A DNA stretch of 59,384 nucleotides, from positions 1 through 59,384 of the forward strand of contig CALEXX010000012.1 of NCBI GenBank assembly GCA_937925095.1, read 5' to 3'. Every line of letters begins with the position of its first letter. The first letter of the stretch is position 1. Origin of the DNA: an uncultured Leptotrichia sp. Lineage in GTDB: Bacteria > Fusobacteriota > Fusobacteriia > Fusobacteriales > Leptotrichiaceae. The position numbers and the translations under genes were made by a program. This document shows positions 1 through 7,784 of the stretch, piece by piece. The notes under the pieces are model-generated. The model was given only the letters and a program-made list of their open reading frames with translations. It ran no database searches and was not told the DNA's origin.

Positions 1-55
1 AATGAAAAAAGACATAATTTTTTTCATAACAGGACAGCTCCATTTCTATTCCTCT
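1..55. repeat. 55-bp direct repeat, copy 1
   Basis: These bases are identical to 5644-5698. In the second copy the repeat lies just upstream of an intact YefM/YoeB pair, all read on the minus strand. Here it lies just downstream of a decayed antitoxin, at the window edge. This fits a tandem series of toxin-antitoxin units whose next member would lie to the left of the window. Confidence 0.85.
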
Positions 56-67
56 CATCCGAATTCA

Positions 68-319
68 TTATTCTACTTCAATTATACCATGCATTTGTAT
101 ATTCCCCGCTTTCTCTTTTCTTTTTAACAGTTTATTGCAGTATTTCTTATTTGACATGATGTAAAGATTTTACATTAAATTATTATATTCATCTTCACTC
201 ATTAGTACTACATTTTTTTCGTTTTTTCTTGTTATGATTATTGTTTCACAATTATCAATAATCTTGTCACAATATTTTTTCAAATCTTTTCTCACACTCG
301 AATAATTTGTAGCTATCAT
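68..319 (-). pseudogene. Decayed YefM/Phd-family antitoxin
   Basis: Reading the minus strand from the ATG at 319 gives a protein that matches the intact antitoxin at 5320-5577 almost residue for residue (start MIATNYSSVRKDLKKYCDK). Codon 50, a Glu in the intact copy, is TAA (170-172). The remaining 33 codons stay in frame to the normal ending (GIIEVE), with two codons missing near residue 70. The N-terminal DNA-binding half could still be made as a 49-residue fragment, which might bind the operator of the intact locus (inference). No toxin gene follows: the sequence passes directly into the 55-bp repeat. The match to a sister copy makes the call firm; whether the fragment is expressed is unknown. 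Confidence 0.85.
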
Positions 320-403
320 TAAAACCACCTCTATATTATAGTATAGTCTTTTTGAAAAAAATCAATACGATTTATACTTCTGCAACGAAAAAATAATTTT
401 CTC

Positions 404-1675
404 TTATTTCTTTAATTGATATTTTACTGAACGTCCTTTTCCCACCTGTTCAACAATACTTTTTTCAATTAGACCATTTATCGATCTTATAACTTTTGAT
501 TTATTATATCCACTTACTTCTTCGATTTCTTTCCTACTTAGTTTTTCATGCTTCTTAAGAATTTCAAAAACTTTTACTTCTCCATTGACTAAATTAGTTG
601 GAACTGTTTCAATTATTGGTAAAGTTATTCTTATGCTATTTTCATATATCTCAAAAGATGGTTTTACAAAATTTTCCCTGTATTCATATTTTATTCTTTT
701 TATTCCTGTTCCAAATTTTTCAATTATTCCTAGTCTATAAAAAATATTTGCTATTATGGGATTTCTTAAAACTGAAACATAGCCTCTCATATATTCATCT
801 TCTGACATTCCTGGAGGTAAACTTCCTGGTGATATAATCTCAATTTTATCATTTGACATCACTATTTTTATATTCGCATTTATATCCCACAATCTATGGA
901 CTATCGCATTTGCAACAGCTTCCCTGAAAGCTTCTTTTGAAACTTTTTCTTTTTTTATACGCTCAGCTCCTACTATTTCTTCATATTCATAATATCTTTC
1001 AAATGTGCTGATTGCGTCAAAATATTGTTCAAGTATGGATTTTCTTTCAATATTTTCCCTAAATAGTATTTTATTTATATTTTCACCTAAAACTACTATA
1101 TCAATTCCAGAAAATTTTCTATTATTATTGTCTGCAAAAAGTTCAGCAGCTATATTAAATTTTTTATTTTCATATAAATTCAATGTTTTTAGTATATCTA
1201 AATTCAATTCTTTTATTTCTACTACTTCTTTCATTTTCTTTTCTAAAAACTTAAATTCTAATTTCTCATTTTCTATTTCAATTGCTTCATAATCTAAATT
1301 ACTTCCCTGTAATATCAGCCTGTTCAATTCTACTATGTCTACTTCAACTGTTGATGTATCATTTCTTTTATAGGCTTTACCATTGTAATAATATGGTGGA
1401 AAATCCCCTTTTTTCACATTTAAAACAATACAACTTTTTCCTTCTATTTTTTCAATATCCAATGTATATTCCGGCTTAGGTTTTATACTGTCGTTAATGG
1501 TGTTTTCTATATTAAGTTTATTTTCTGTCACTTTTTCCAGCCCTATAATTTCTCCATTATCGTTTATCCCAAAAATTATTTTTCCATCTTTATAATTAGA
1601 ATAAGCAGAAACTGTTTTTAAATAACTTTTACTTATTTTTTCCTTAAATTCTATTTCTTTGCTTTCTTTTCTCAT
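404..1675 (-). CDS. AlbA_2/HATPase_c_4 ATP-binding regulator with C-terminal winged helix
   Basis: 423 residues. The N-terminal part is a Schlafen AlbA_2 (divergent AAA_4) domain: residues 1-110 include EIEFKEKIS, GKIIFGINDNGEIIGL and PPYYYNGKAYKRND. A GHKL-like HATPase_c_4 domain follows (AFREAVANAIVHRLWDIN, then FGTGIKRI). The last 60 residues form a winged helix-turn-helix (LSRKEIEEVSGYNKSKVIRS). This arrangement is known from RecG-like or transcriptional-regulator-annotated proteins of no settled function, often near mobile DNA or toxin-antitoxin loci. GGAGGG lies five bases before the ATG. Copies of GCAACGAAAA flank the gene on both sides (382 and 1751), and a perfect 18-bp palindrome sits upstream. 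Autoregulation through that palindrome is a guess. Confidence 0.8.
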   Translation of the reverse strand: MRKESKEIEFKEKISKSYLKTVSAYSNYKDGKIIFGINDNGEIIGLEKVTENKLNIENTINDSIKPKPEYTLDIEKIEGKSCIVLNVKKGDFPPYYYNGKAYKRNDTSTVEVDIVELNRLILQGSNLDYEAIEIENEKLEFKFLEKKMKEVVEIKELNLDILKTLNLYENKKFNIAAELFADNNNRKFSGIDIVVLGENINKILFRENIERKSILEQYFDAISTFERYYEYEEIVGAERIKKEKVSKEAFREAVANAIVHRLWDINANIKIVMSNDKIEIISPGSLPPGMSEDEYMRGYVSVLRNPIIANIFYRLGIIEKFGTGIKRIKYEYRENFVKPSFEIYENSIRITLPIIETVPTNLVNGEVKVFEILKKHEKLSRKEIEEVSGYNKSKVIRSINGLIEKSIVEQVGKGRSVKYQLKK

Positions 1676-1752
1676 ATAAACCCTCCATTTATATAATCTG
1701 TTTAAAACAATATTTTTACAAATTAATTATACTTCATTTTTATCACTTTTGC

Positions 1753-1770
1753 AACGAAAAGCTTTTCGTT
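1753..1770. promoter_or_regulatory. 18-bp perfect palindrome upstream of the AlbA_2 regulator
   Basis: AACGAAAAGCTTTTCGTT is a perfect palindrome about 80 bp before the start of the AlbA_2/HATPase gene. A further GCAACGAAAA half-site lies at 1790-1799. With no loop it suits a dimeric repressor site better than a terminator. The binding protein is unknown; the neighbouring winged-helix protein is the obvious candidate by inference. Confidence 0.4.
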
Positions 1771-1798
1771 CCATTTTTCGTTTCATTTTGCAACGAAA

Positions 1799-1826
1799 AA
1801 AATACGCCAAATTTATAGCGTATTTT
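1799..1826 (-). terminator. Rho-independent terminator of the first AraC gene
   Basis: AAAATACGC pairs exactly with GCGTATTTT (9-bp stem, 10-base loop). On the minus strand the stem is followed by a T-run. It lies 12 bases after the AraC stop codon. A degraded relative of this sequence is found at 6587-6640. Confidence 0.7.
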
Positions 1827-1838
1827 AATATTTAATAT

Positions 1839-2816
1839 TTATTCTTTTTCTTTCCTATACTGTAATACCGTCTTTCCTGTCCACCCTTTAAATGCACGAT
1901 AAAATGAAGAAGTTTCAGTATATCCTACCAAATAGGCTATTTCATCTATTGAAAGTTCTTTTGATTCTAAATAGTTAAGGGTCATTATTTTTTGGACATT
2001 TTTAACTACCTGATTAAATTTTATATTTTCTACAGCCAGATTTCTTTGAACTGTTCGAGCACTTATACCAAACTCTTCTGCTACGTTTTCCAGTCCAAAC
2101 TGCCCGCTCGGAATAAGCTGAAAAAGTTTCTTCTGAACTCTGCTTGCAAAAGTTTCAAGAGTTTCACTTTCTTTTTCTGCCAGTTTCTGTTTTAATTGTG
2201 GCTCCAGATACTCTACCATTATGTTATTTGCTGTCAAAAATGGCTTTTTCAAATCTTTCATGCTGAAGATAATTTCATTTTGTACACCTTTATTTACAGT
2301 TATATTCATTTCCTTGGACAGGAATTCCCCATATTCAAATGGACTTGTCACACTTATTGGCATTATTCCCTTGCCAATTCCTTTATTCAACAAATTCATC
2401 AATAGGAGCTGCTCATTTAAAACTGCAAAACGCGGTAATTCCTTTTCCCTTTGCTCAAAAAAGTACTGTACTTGAACTATTTCTTCAAATTCTTTAATTT
2501 CCAGAAATACAGACCCTATCAGTTTTTTATATTTTGCCAGCCTTTTTATACCTTCAAGTCCATTTTTAGAGGAAAGTGCTGCAAAAAACGAAGGAATAAA
2601 CATATTCAAATTATCTACATTACTAATTGCTAAAATCTGTTCATCTGTAATAACTTCATCAATTTCCTTTAAAAACAAATAATATTCCTCAGTAGAAAAC
2701 TGAATTTCCTCTTTCCATAAAATATTAGGAATTCCTGCTTTTTCAAGTATATTTTCCATTGACATTCCAATACTCTTTAAAAAATCCTGAAACTGCTTTG
2801 GTACAGTTAATTTCAT
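1839..2816 (-). CDS. AraC family transcriptional regulator (paralog 1)
   Basis: 325 residues. An N-terminal arabinose-binding-like regulatory region (about residues 15-200) is followed by a C-terminal AraC/XylS double helix-turn-helix: EEFGISARTVQRNL and later SIDEIAYLVGYTETSSFYRAF, the classic second HTH. It is clearly duplicated at 8907-9872, and most of both proteins is identical by eye. It begins 34 bases after the SDR gene on the same strand, so the two are probably cotranscribed and the regulator may control the oxidoreductase (inference). AAAGGA eight bases before the ATG supports the start. The effector is not known. Confidence 0.9.
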   Translation of the reverse strand: MKLTVPKQFQDFLKSIGMSMENILEKAGIPNILWKEEIQFSTEEYYLFLKEIDEVITDEQILAISNVDNLNMFIPSFFAALSSKNGLEGIKRLAKYKKLIGSVFLEIKEFEEIVQVQYFFEQREKELPRFAVLNEQLLLMNLLNKGIGKGIMPISVTSPFEYGEFLSKEMNITVNKGVQNEIIFSMKDLKKPFLTANNIMVEYLEPQLKQKLAEKESETLETFASRVQKKLFQLIPSGQFGLENVAEEFGISARTVQRNLAVENIKFNQVVKNVQKIMTLNYLESKELSIDEIAYLVGYTETSSFYRAFKGWTGKTVLQYRKEKE

Positions 2817-2849
2817 TTATTTCATCCTTTCTTCAGAATAGTTTTATGA

Positions 2850-3668
2850 TTACCCCATTGTACTTTTCATAAGTTTATCAAAAACTTTTGCTGGAAGTAC
2901 TGTATGTAAAAATACCAGCGGTTTTGCCATAAATCCTATTAAGTATCTCGCTTTAGGACGGTTACTGTTTACTGCCTTTGAAATAGATTTTGTAATAACT
3001 TCAGGTTTAGAAAGCGTATTACTTGAATAAGTTTTTCTCATTCCTTCTGCTGTTTTTAATGCTGCCTTTTCATAAGCTCCACCTTTTGCAGACTTTTCCA
3101 GTTTATCTGCAGCAATCATTCCCCATTCAGTTTTTATTCCACCTGGCTCAATAATGGAAACATCTATTCCAAAATCAGACACTTCCATACGCAGTGCATC
3201 ACTAAATGCTTCAAGTGCATACTTAGTCGCATGATACCATGCTCCAAAATAAGTTGTAAGTCTTCCACCCATTGATGCCACATTTATAATTCTTCCTGAT
3301 TTCTGTTTTCTCATATGAGGAAGTACCAGCTGAACTAATCTCGCCAGTCCAAATAAATTTACCTCAAACTGCATTTTTGCTTCGCTTATGTCTACATCTT
3401 CCACTGCTCCGTAAGAACCATATCCGGCATTATTTATCAGAACATCTATACGCCCTTCATTTTCAATTATCATATCAACTGCATTTTTGATACTGTCTTC
3501 ATTAGTTACATCCAAATAGATAGGTTTAACTCCAAACTGTTTTAAATCTTCCATTCTTTCAGTACGTCTTGCCGCACCGTATACTATATGTCCTTCTTTC
3601 GCCAAACTTTCTGCTGTATTATATCCAATTCCACTACTTGCTCCTGTTAATAAAATTACTTTTTTCAT
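2850..3668 (-). CDS. Short-chain dehydrogenase/reductase (SDR)
   Basis: A classical SDR of about 272 residues. The Rossmann glycine motif TGASSGIG is near the N-terminus, NNAGYGSYG follows, and the active site is Ser plus YHATK (Tyr-x3-Lys). The substrate cannot be read from the sequence; the family reduces or oxidises carbonyl or hydroxyl groups with NAD(P)(H). Two starts are possible: ATG at 3680, only one base after AAAGG, and ATG at 3668. The latter gives the usual family beginning MKKVILLTGAS and is preferred. The AraC gene follows at once. The upstream side abuts the broken IS91-type element, so the promoter region may have been altered by that insertion. Confidence 0.9.
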   Translation of the reverse strand: MKKVILLTGASSGIGYNTAESLAKEGHIVYGAARRTERMEDLKQFGVKPIYLDVTNEDSIKNAVDMIIENEGRIDVLINNAGYGSYGAVEDVDISEAKMQFEVNLFGLARLVQLVLPHMRKQKSGRIINVASMGGRLTTYFGAWYHATKYALEAFSDALRMEVSDFGIDVSIIEPGGIKTEWGMIAADKLEKSAKGGAYEKAALKTAEGMRKTYSSNTLSKPEVITKSISKAVNSNRPKARYLIGFMAKPLVFLHTVLPAKVFDKLMKSTMG

Positions 3669-3774
3669 TTCTATATCCATACCTTTCTTCTTGTTTTATG
3701 AAATAATTTTATCAGAAAAATAAATTTTATTGAATAGCAAATAACGACATTCGATTGACAATTTATGACATTTT

Positions 3775-4848
3775 TTGTTTATTTTTTCATTTTTTAATTG
3801 GTATATAGGCTTTATCTGTCCCATTATCCACAAGTTCCCTCTTACTTGTAAGTCTAAACTTTGTCCTTCATGCGGTTTCAAATATTCCAGTATCTGGGCT
3901 CAGAATACTATGAAACATATTCTGAATATTGAACATCGGCATGTTCTCTTTACTATACCTAAAGAATGCAGACAATTTTTCTTCTATGACAGAAACCTCC
4001 TCTCAAAGCTTTCTGTCGCTGTTAATGAAATCTTTAAGTTCACCTTCCATAACATCAGTAAGAAAAATCTTAGAAAAAATAAAATCTCAAAATTTTCCAA
4101 AAAATATTTCACTGACTCTGACATCGTACACTATGGACTAATTTCAATTATACATACTTTCGGAAGAGATCTTAAATGGAATCCACATATCCATGCCATT
4201 GTTTCTCTAGGAGGATTTACTAAAAATTTTGACTTCAAGAAAATGAGACATTTTAATGTCGATACTATTGCCAGTCAATGGAAGTACCATGTCCTCAAAA
4301 TTATTCAGAATGGAGAATATCATGACAGTAAAATTAAAAAGAAGGCCTTGGACACTGCTGCAAAACTTTACAGCGAAGACAAAAGATTCTTCTTTAATGT
4401 CGGTGACGGTGACATCAACAGCACAAAGGGTATTATCAGATATCTCGGAAGATACCTCGCACGTTCACCTGTTGCAGAATACAAGATTATCGAAATTGAT
4501 GATGATAATGTTACCTTCTTTTTCAATGACCTCGCCAACAATAAAAAGAAAACTTTCATTACTATGCCTGCTGAAAAATTTATCTCACAGATTCTCATTC
4601 ATCTGCCTCCTAAAAACTTTAAAATGGTAAACAGGTACGGTTTCTATTCAAGACATATTTCTGATGAACTTAAAAAGGCTATGGAGCCTTTTAAGAAAAA
4701 TATTGCCGTATCAAAATATTCATTTTATCAAAGACAGATGTACATAACTTTTGGAATGAATCCCTTTTTCTGTCCAGAATGCAAAGTTAGGATGATTGTA
4801 TGGGAATTCTACCATTATCTATATCCACCACTTAAAAAGTATTATTAA
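3775..4848 (+). pseudogene. IS91-family (Y2 HUH) transposase, 5' end lost
   Basis: The readable frame holds a zinc-binding segment (TCKSKLCPSCGFKYSSIWA), the HUH motif in NPHIHAIVSLGG and the paired tyrosines in RYLGRYLARSP. This is the rolling-circle transposase order of the IS91/IS801 group (Zn_Tnp_IS91 then Y2_Tnp). A second Cys pair is near the C-terminus (FFCPECKVRM). At about 357 residues it is shorter than the usual ~400. The frame opens only at a TTG with no ribosome site, and part of the first zinc ribbon appears to be missing. It is therefore called a 5'-truncated remnant. The catalytic core looks intact, so an internal start could still give partial protein. Confidence 0.85.
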
Positions 4849-4858
4849 TATTTTCTTA

Positions 4859-4892
4859 ATCCAATATGATTGGATATTTTGTAATATAATTT
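4859..4892 (+). terminator. Weak terminator after the transposase
   Basis: ATCCAAT-ATG-ATTGGAT is a perfect 7-bp stem with a 3-base loop, 10 bases after the transposase stop. A T-run follows only after a gap, so termination may be weak. Confidence 0.35.
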
Positions 4893-4908
4893 TTTTTATA
4901 ACTATAAA

Positions 4909-4942
4909 TAGAGGAGGCAATCGCCTCCTCTAAAAGTCGTTC
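4909..4942 (+). other. Hairpin plus GTTC, probable oriIS end of the IS91-like element
   Basis: TAGAGGAGGC pairs perfectly with GCCTCCTCTA around a four-base loop, making a GC-rich 10-bp stem in very AT-rich surroundings. GTTC lies six bases beyond. There is no T-run after the stem, so it does not look like a terminator. The position, 60 bases downstream of a Y2 transposase, matches the replication-origin end of IS91-type elements. Confidence 0.5.
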
Positions 4943-5006
4943 AATATATTCATAAGTATATCTTTTTGATTATTAAAAATAAATTTACTTTACTTATAAA
5001 TAAATA

Positions 5007-5053
5007 AAAACCTTCTTTAATTAAGATTTTTTCTTAAATTTAAAGAAGGTTTT
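5007..5053. terminator. Bidirectional terminator between the IS remnant and the toxin gene
   Basis: AAAACCTTCTTTAA pairs perfectly with TTAAAGAAGGTTTT (14 bp) around a 19-base loop, with A and T runs on the outer sides. It lies seven bases after the toxin stop codon on the minus strand. Confidence 0.75.
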
Positions 5054-5059
5054 ACAACT

Positions 5060-5320
5060 TTAGTATTCATAATGATTTGCACAGGCAATAACTACTATAC
5101 TTGTTTCTGTCAGTTTATATATAAACCTGTGTTTATCTGTTATTCTTCTGCTCCAGTATCCACTCAGTTCATGCTTTAAAGGCTCAGGCTTACCTATCCC
5201 TTCATTGCCATTCCTTTTGATGTCTTTTATTATTTCATTTATTTTTTTGACCATTTTTTTATCCTGTTTCTGCCATTCTTCATATTGCCCCCATGCAATA
5301 TCTGTCCATGTCAAATTCAT
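5060..5320 (-). CDS. yoeB: YoeB/Txe family mRNA interferase toxin
   Basis: 86 residues, the family length. It carries the YoeB landmarks: WQKQDKKMVKKINEIIKDI, GKPEPLKHELSGYWSRRI, HRFIY and the C-terminal NHYEY. Glu in KPEPL, Arg in SRRI and the closing His-Tyr correspond to the catalytic residues of E. coli YoeB, which cleaves mRNA in the ribosomal A site. The ATG overlaps the antitoxin stop by one base (TAATG), so the pair is translationally coupled. The toxin looks intact, whereas the decayed antitoxin copy at the left edge has no toxin partner in the window. Confidence 0.93.
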   Translation of the reverse strand: MNLTWTDIAWGQYEEWQKQDKKMVKKINEIIKDIKRNGNEGIGKPEPLKHELSGYWSRRITDKHRFIYKLTETSIVVIACANHYEY

Positions 5321-5577
5321 TATTCCACCTCAATTATATCATGTATTTGTACATTCCCCGCTTCTGCTTCCGCTTTACTTTTTAACAGTTCATTATAATA
5401 CTTCTTATTTGACATTATATAAAGATTTTCCATCAAATTGTTATATTCCTCTTCGCTCATCAGTACCACATTTTTGTCGTTTTTTCTTGTTATAATGACT
5501 GTTTCATAATCATCAGTTGCCTTATCACAATATTTTTTTAAATTGTTTCTCACATTTGAATAATTTGTAGCTATCAT
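5320..5577 (-). CDS. yefM: YefM/Phd family antitoxin
   Basis: 85 residues. The N-terminal Phd/YefM fold (MIATNYSNVRNNLKKYCDK, then VIITRKNDKNVVLMSEEEYN) is the dimeric DNA-binding part. The C-terminal tail neutralises YoeB by family knowledge. It has a good promoter just upstream and an AGAGGTG ribosome site before the ATG. Family members repress their own operon with the toxin as corepressor. A sister copy with a premature stop lies at 68-319 and shares most residues. Confidence 0.93.
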   Translation of the reverse strand: MIATNYSNVRNNLKKYCDKATDDYETVIITRKNDKNVVLMSEEEYNNLMENLYIMSNKKYYNELLKSKAEAEAGNVQIHDIIEVE

Positions 5578-5595
5578 TTAAATCACCTCTTTTCT

Positions 5596-5624
5596 ATTGT
5601 ACAATATTTTTGACAAATTTTCAA
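5596..5624 (-). promoter_or_regulatory. Promoter of yefM-yoeB
   Basis: On the minus strand TTGAAA, a 17-base spacer and TACAAT form a near-consensus sigma-70 promoter. The -10 element ends about 20 bases before the antitoxin start codon. Confidence 0.65.
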
Positions 5625-5643
5625 TTATAATTTCTCTTTTTGC

Positions 5644-5698
5644 AATGAAAAAAGACATAATTTTTTTCATAACAGGACAGCTCCATTTCTATTCCTCT
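5644..5698. repeat. 55-bp direct repeat, copy 2
   Basis: Identical to bases 1-55. It lies immediately upstream of the yefM promoter region on the minus strand. It does not encode a recognisable product. Confidence 0.85.
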
Positions 5699-5791
5699 TC
5701 AGGATAGGTCATTCTCCAGTCCTTACATAATTTTGTCATAATATCCATAACATCTATTGTATATTGTTGTAATGTAGATTATATATGTTTC

Positions 5792-5905
5792 TTAATCTGT
5801 AAACATGTCTTCAATTTTATCATGGACTTTTTGAACTCCATATTTTTCTGCAAATTCCACAGCCTTGCTGTGTGCCCTGTTTGCTAAGGAAATAGGACTT
5901 ATGAA
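5792..5905 (-). pseudogene. Fragment of a Gfo/Idh/MocA-type oxidoreductase
   Basis: The minus-strand frame ending at 5792 reads SLANRAHSKAVEFAEKYGV followed by QKVHDKIEDMFTD and a stop. This resembles the stretch after the first Rossmann strands of Gfo/Idh/MocA dehydrogenases (xxxR..EKAxxFAxKYGVxKVYD..EEML). There is no N-terminal glycine motif, no start codon with a ribosome site and nothing beyond the stop. It is called a relic of about 35 codons. The match is from motif memory only. Confidence 0.45.
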
Positions 5906-5976
5906 TCTAGTAAATAAATCATCCAATTTTTTTTTACAACTTTTTGTTTATAACAAAAATACTTTAAATAAAAACA

Positions 5977-6013
5977 TCAGTTATCACTTTTTTAATTTCA
6001 ATGCGATAACTGA
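5977..6013 (-). terminator. Terminator of the 133-residue exported-protein gene
   Basis: TCAGTTATC pairs exactly with GATAACTGA. On the minus strand the stem is followed by TGTTTTTATTT. It lies 14 bases past the stop codon of the upstream gene. Confidence 0.6.
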
Positions 6014-6026
6014 AGTTTTCAATCAT

Positions 6027-6428
6027 TTAAGCAGAATAAAATTCACAAATATTTTTATTTTTAGAAGTATCGTATAAAGAAAATTTCACTTTATTTTTTT
6101 TACCAATTTTATAATTAAATCTGTAACTTGAAAACTTTTGTGATTTTTTATTTAAATTAGTAAAATAGAAATATTGTTCTTTTTCATTTATTGCAAGACT
6201 AAATTCTCCAAGTTCAACTTCATCAGGTCCGTTTTTTGTAATATTATTAAATGAATTAAATGTGGCACTGTATTTATCCGGAGCACTTTTTGAAATAAAA
6301 AGATTTATTAACTGTGCATCATTAAGATTATGACAAACCCATCTTATACCGGATAACTTGTCCAAAACAGTATTAGAAAATCCTAAAATAGAAAATAAAA
6401 GAAAGAACATAAAAATAAACTTTTTCAT
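6027..6428 (-). CDS. Small exported protein, unknown function
   Basis: 133 residues with a clear signal peptide: MKKFIFMFFLLFSILGFSN, with cleavage likely after GFS. The mature part is about 115 residues, polar and rich in Lys, Asn, Ser and Phe, with two cysteines (VCHNL and NICEF) that could form a disulfide. No family is recognised. GGAGATG precedes the ATG and a terminator follows, so this is a single-gene unit. It is probably periplasmic; no lipobox Cys is present at the cleavage site. Confidence 0.7.
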   Translation of the reverse strand: MKKFIFMFFLLFSILGFSNTVLDKLSGIRWVCHNLNDAQLINLFISKSAPDKYSATFNSFNNITKNGPDEVELGEFSLAINEKEQYFYFTNLNKKSQKFSSYRFNYKIGKKNKVKFSLYDTSKNKNICEFYSA

Positions 6429-6586
6429 TATATCATCTCCTAAAATAATTTTGCTTAATTTTATAATATTTAATAAAAAAAATCAAGTTTTTTAATTTAA
6501 TTCATTTATAAGTAATTTTATTTTATATTGCACTTTTCAAATTCAAATTATACAATACACATAACAAAAAAAATAAAAATCATTTT

Positions 6587-6640
6587 GCAACGAAAAAAAT
6601 ATGCCAAATCTGTGACGTATTTTAATATTTTATTTTTGTT
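6587..6640. repeat. Relic of the AraC downstream region
   Basis: The sequence starting GCAACGAAAAAAATATGCC and running to TATTTTAATATTT matches the segment after the first AraC gene (1790 onward) with scattered mismatches. The hairpin arms of the original terminator no longer pair fully. It marks a past duplication or transfer of the AraC end. Confidence 0.5.
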
Positions 6641-6654
6641 ACATTAAACACAAA

Positions 6655-6687
6655 AAAGACATACATATATTTAATATGTATGTCTTT
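6655..6687 (-). terminator. Terminator of the 251-residue exported-protein gene
   Basis: AAAGACATACATA pairs with TATGTATGTCTTT (13 bp). On the minus strand the stem is followed by a T-run. It begins eight bases after the stop codon. Confidence 0.8.
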
Positions 6688-6695
6688 CAATTCAT

Positions 6696-7451
6696 TTAAT
6701 CAGGAATTTTATAAATCGTGATATGTCCTTGACCTTGTTTACTCAAATCATTTATTAATGCTACTTCCAAATGGCCTACTTGCCCTTGTAGTACTTCGAG
6801 TACATAAATCATTCCGTCTTTTTTTCCACTTAAAACCTGTCCTGGATTGCTTATTTCTTCTCTCGGAACAATTCCATACCCAAAAGGAACCCCTTCATCA
6901 ATATGCTTTGATATCATTTTGATAGGAACATTAAAAGTATCACAATCTGCCAAAAATAAATATTTCCCTGGTGCTAAAAATACATCTATTTCCTTAATTT
7001 GATTTCCTATTTCTAAATTCTGCCTAAAAATTGCTTCTCCCTGAAATTTAAAAGTACCCAAATCAATTTCTTTGTATTGGCCAGTAAAATAAAGCGTCTT
7101 TCCCTTTTCGTTCGTAACTGTGATTTTTTCCTCTAAAACTTTACCTCCATATTCAGATTTTCTGTAACCAGAAGCACTTGCTTTTGTTGATATTACTTTG
7201 TTTCCCTTTTCTGTTTTAACTTGTGCCTCAGTGCCTAAATTTTCTTTGCTACTAGTTTTTCCCACTTTAGCTTTTCCATCCATAACATCATCAATAGTTT
7301 TATTTACTTTACCAGAAATATTATTTTGCACTGTATTTGCAGCACCATTTACTATTCTTTGTCCAAGATTTGATAACCACCCTGCATGTGCTGATGTTGC
7401 TAGCATTGATAAGATTAAAATCCCATATAATTTCTTTGTCATTCTTTTCAT
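6696..7451 (-). CDS. Exported protein, unknown function
   Basis: About 251 residues. The start at the ATG of MKRMTKK is chosen because AAGGAG lies ten bases upstream; a GTG three codons earlier would touch the ribosome site. A signal peptide (LYGILILSMLATSAHAGW, cleavage likely after AHA) leads to a short amphipathic stretch with LGQRIVNGAANTVQNN. A Lys/Gly-rich linker follows, then a beta-rich C-terminal half (KYLFLADCDTFNVP, HITIYKIPD). No domain is recognised. The N-terminal half resembles small exported proteins with amphipathic helices, but no function can be given. It is a single-gene unit with its own terminator. Confidence 0.75.
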   Translation of the reverse strand: MKRMTKKLYGILILSMLATSAHAGWLSNLGQRIVNGAANTVQNNISGKVNKTIDDVMDGKAKVGKTSSKENLGTEAQVKTEKGNKVISTKASASGYRKSEYGGKVLEEKITVTNEKGKTLYFTGQYKEIDLGTFKFQGEAIFRQNLEIGNQIKEIDVFLAPGKYLFLADCDTFNVPIKMISKHIDEGVPFGYGIVPREEISNPGQVLSGKKDGMIYVLEVLQGQVGHLEVALINDLSKQGQGHITIYKIPD

Positions 7452-7784
7452 GACAACCACACTCCTTTTTTTAATTAATAATGAAATGAGCAGTATTTTT
7501 TACGATATGTACCTCTGTCACTTTTATTTGTATAATATCATATTAGTATATCCATGTAAAGTATTTCTTAATAATCTTTTCTTTTTTTTTTAACATAAGA
7601 TTTAAAAAGTAATTCTTATACTGATAAAACCTATCTTTAGAACTTTTTTTTATTTATTCAATAATTTTTCTTCGTATTTCCACAATTTATACCAAAAGGT
7701 AACTATATAACAAAAAAGTGCATTCTTGCCATTTGTTTCATTATGTTATAAAATAAACACATAAAAGAAAAGGAGGAAGCATAT
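7452..7784. other. Divergent intergenic region
   Basis: This stretch separates the exported-protein gene (minus) from the cupin gene (plus). No open frame with a ribosome site was seen. TTGCCA (7726) and TATAAA (7747) form a weak plus-strand promoter candidate with a short 15-base spacer ahead of the cupin gene. Confidence 0.4.

Larger units (their letters stand above)
3775..4942 (+). mobile_element. IS91-like insertion sequence remnant
   Basis: The element comprises the HUH transposase frame and, on its 3' side, a strong hairpin followed closely by GTTC. Known IS91-type elements end (oriIS) in a hairpin next to a GTTC or CTTG target, without target duplication. The left end cannot be placed: sequence between the SDR start and the transposase frame shows no clear boundary. 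It separates the AraC/SDR pair from the YoeB/YefM pair. Confidence 0.6.
5699..6026. other. Long spacer between the TA locus and an exported-protein gene
   Basis: Apart from the oxidoreductase relic and the terminator at 5977-6013, this stretch holds no open frame with a ribosome site. It looks like degraded DNA between two accessory segments. Confidence 0.5.

Noticed and set aside
598..2633. Plus-strand open frames over the AlbA_2 and AraC genes
   Set aside because: They are antisense shadows rich in Phe, Leu and Ser, without ribosome sites or recognisable motifs; the minus-strand frames carry clear domains.
3775..3800. TTG start for the IS91-type transposase
   Set aside because: No ribosome site precedes it and the first zinc-ribbon part is incomplete, so the frame start is an artefact of a lost 5' end.
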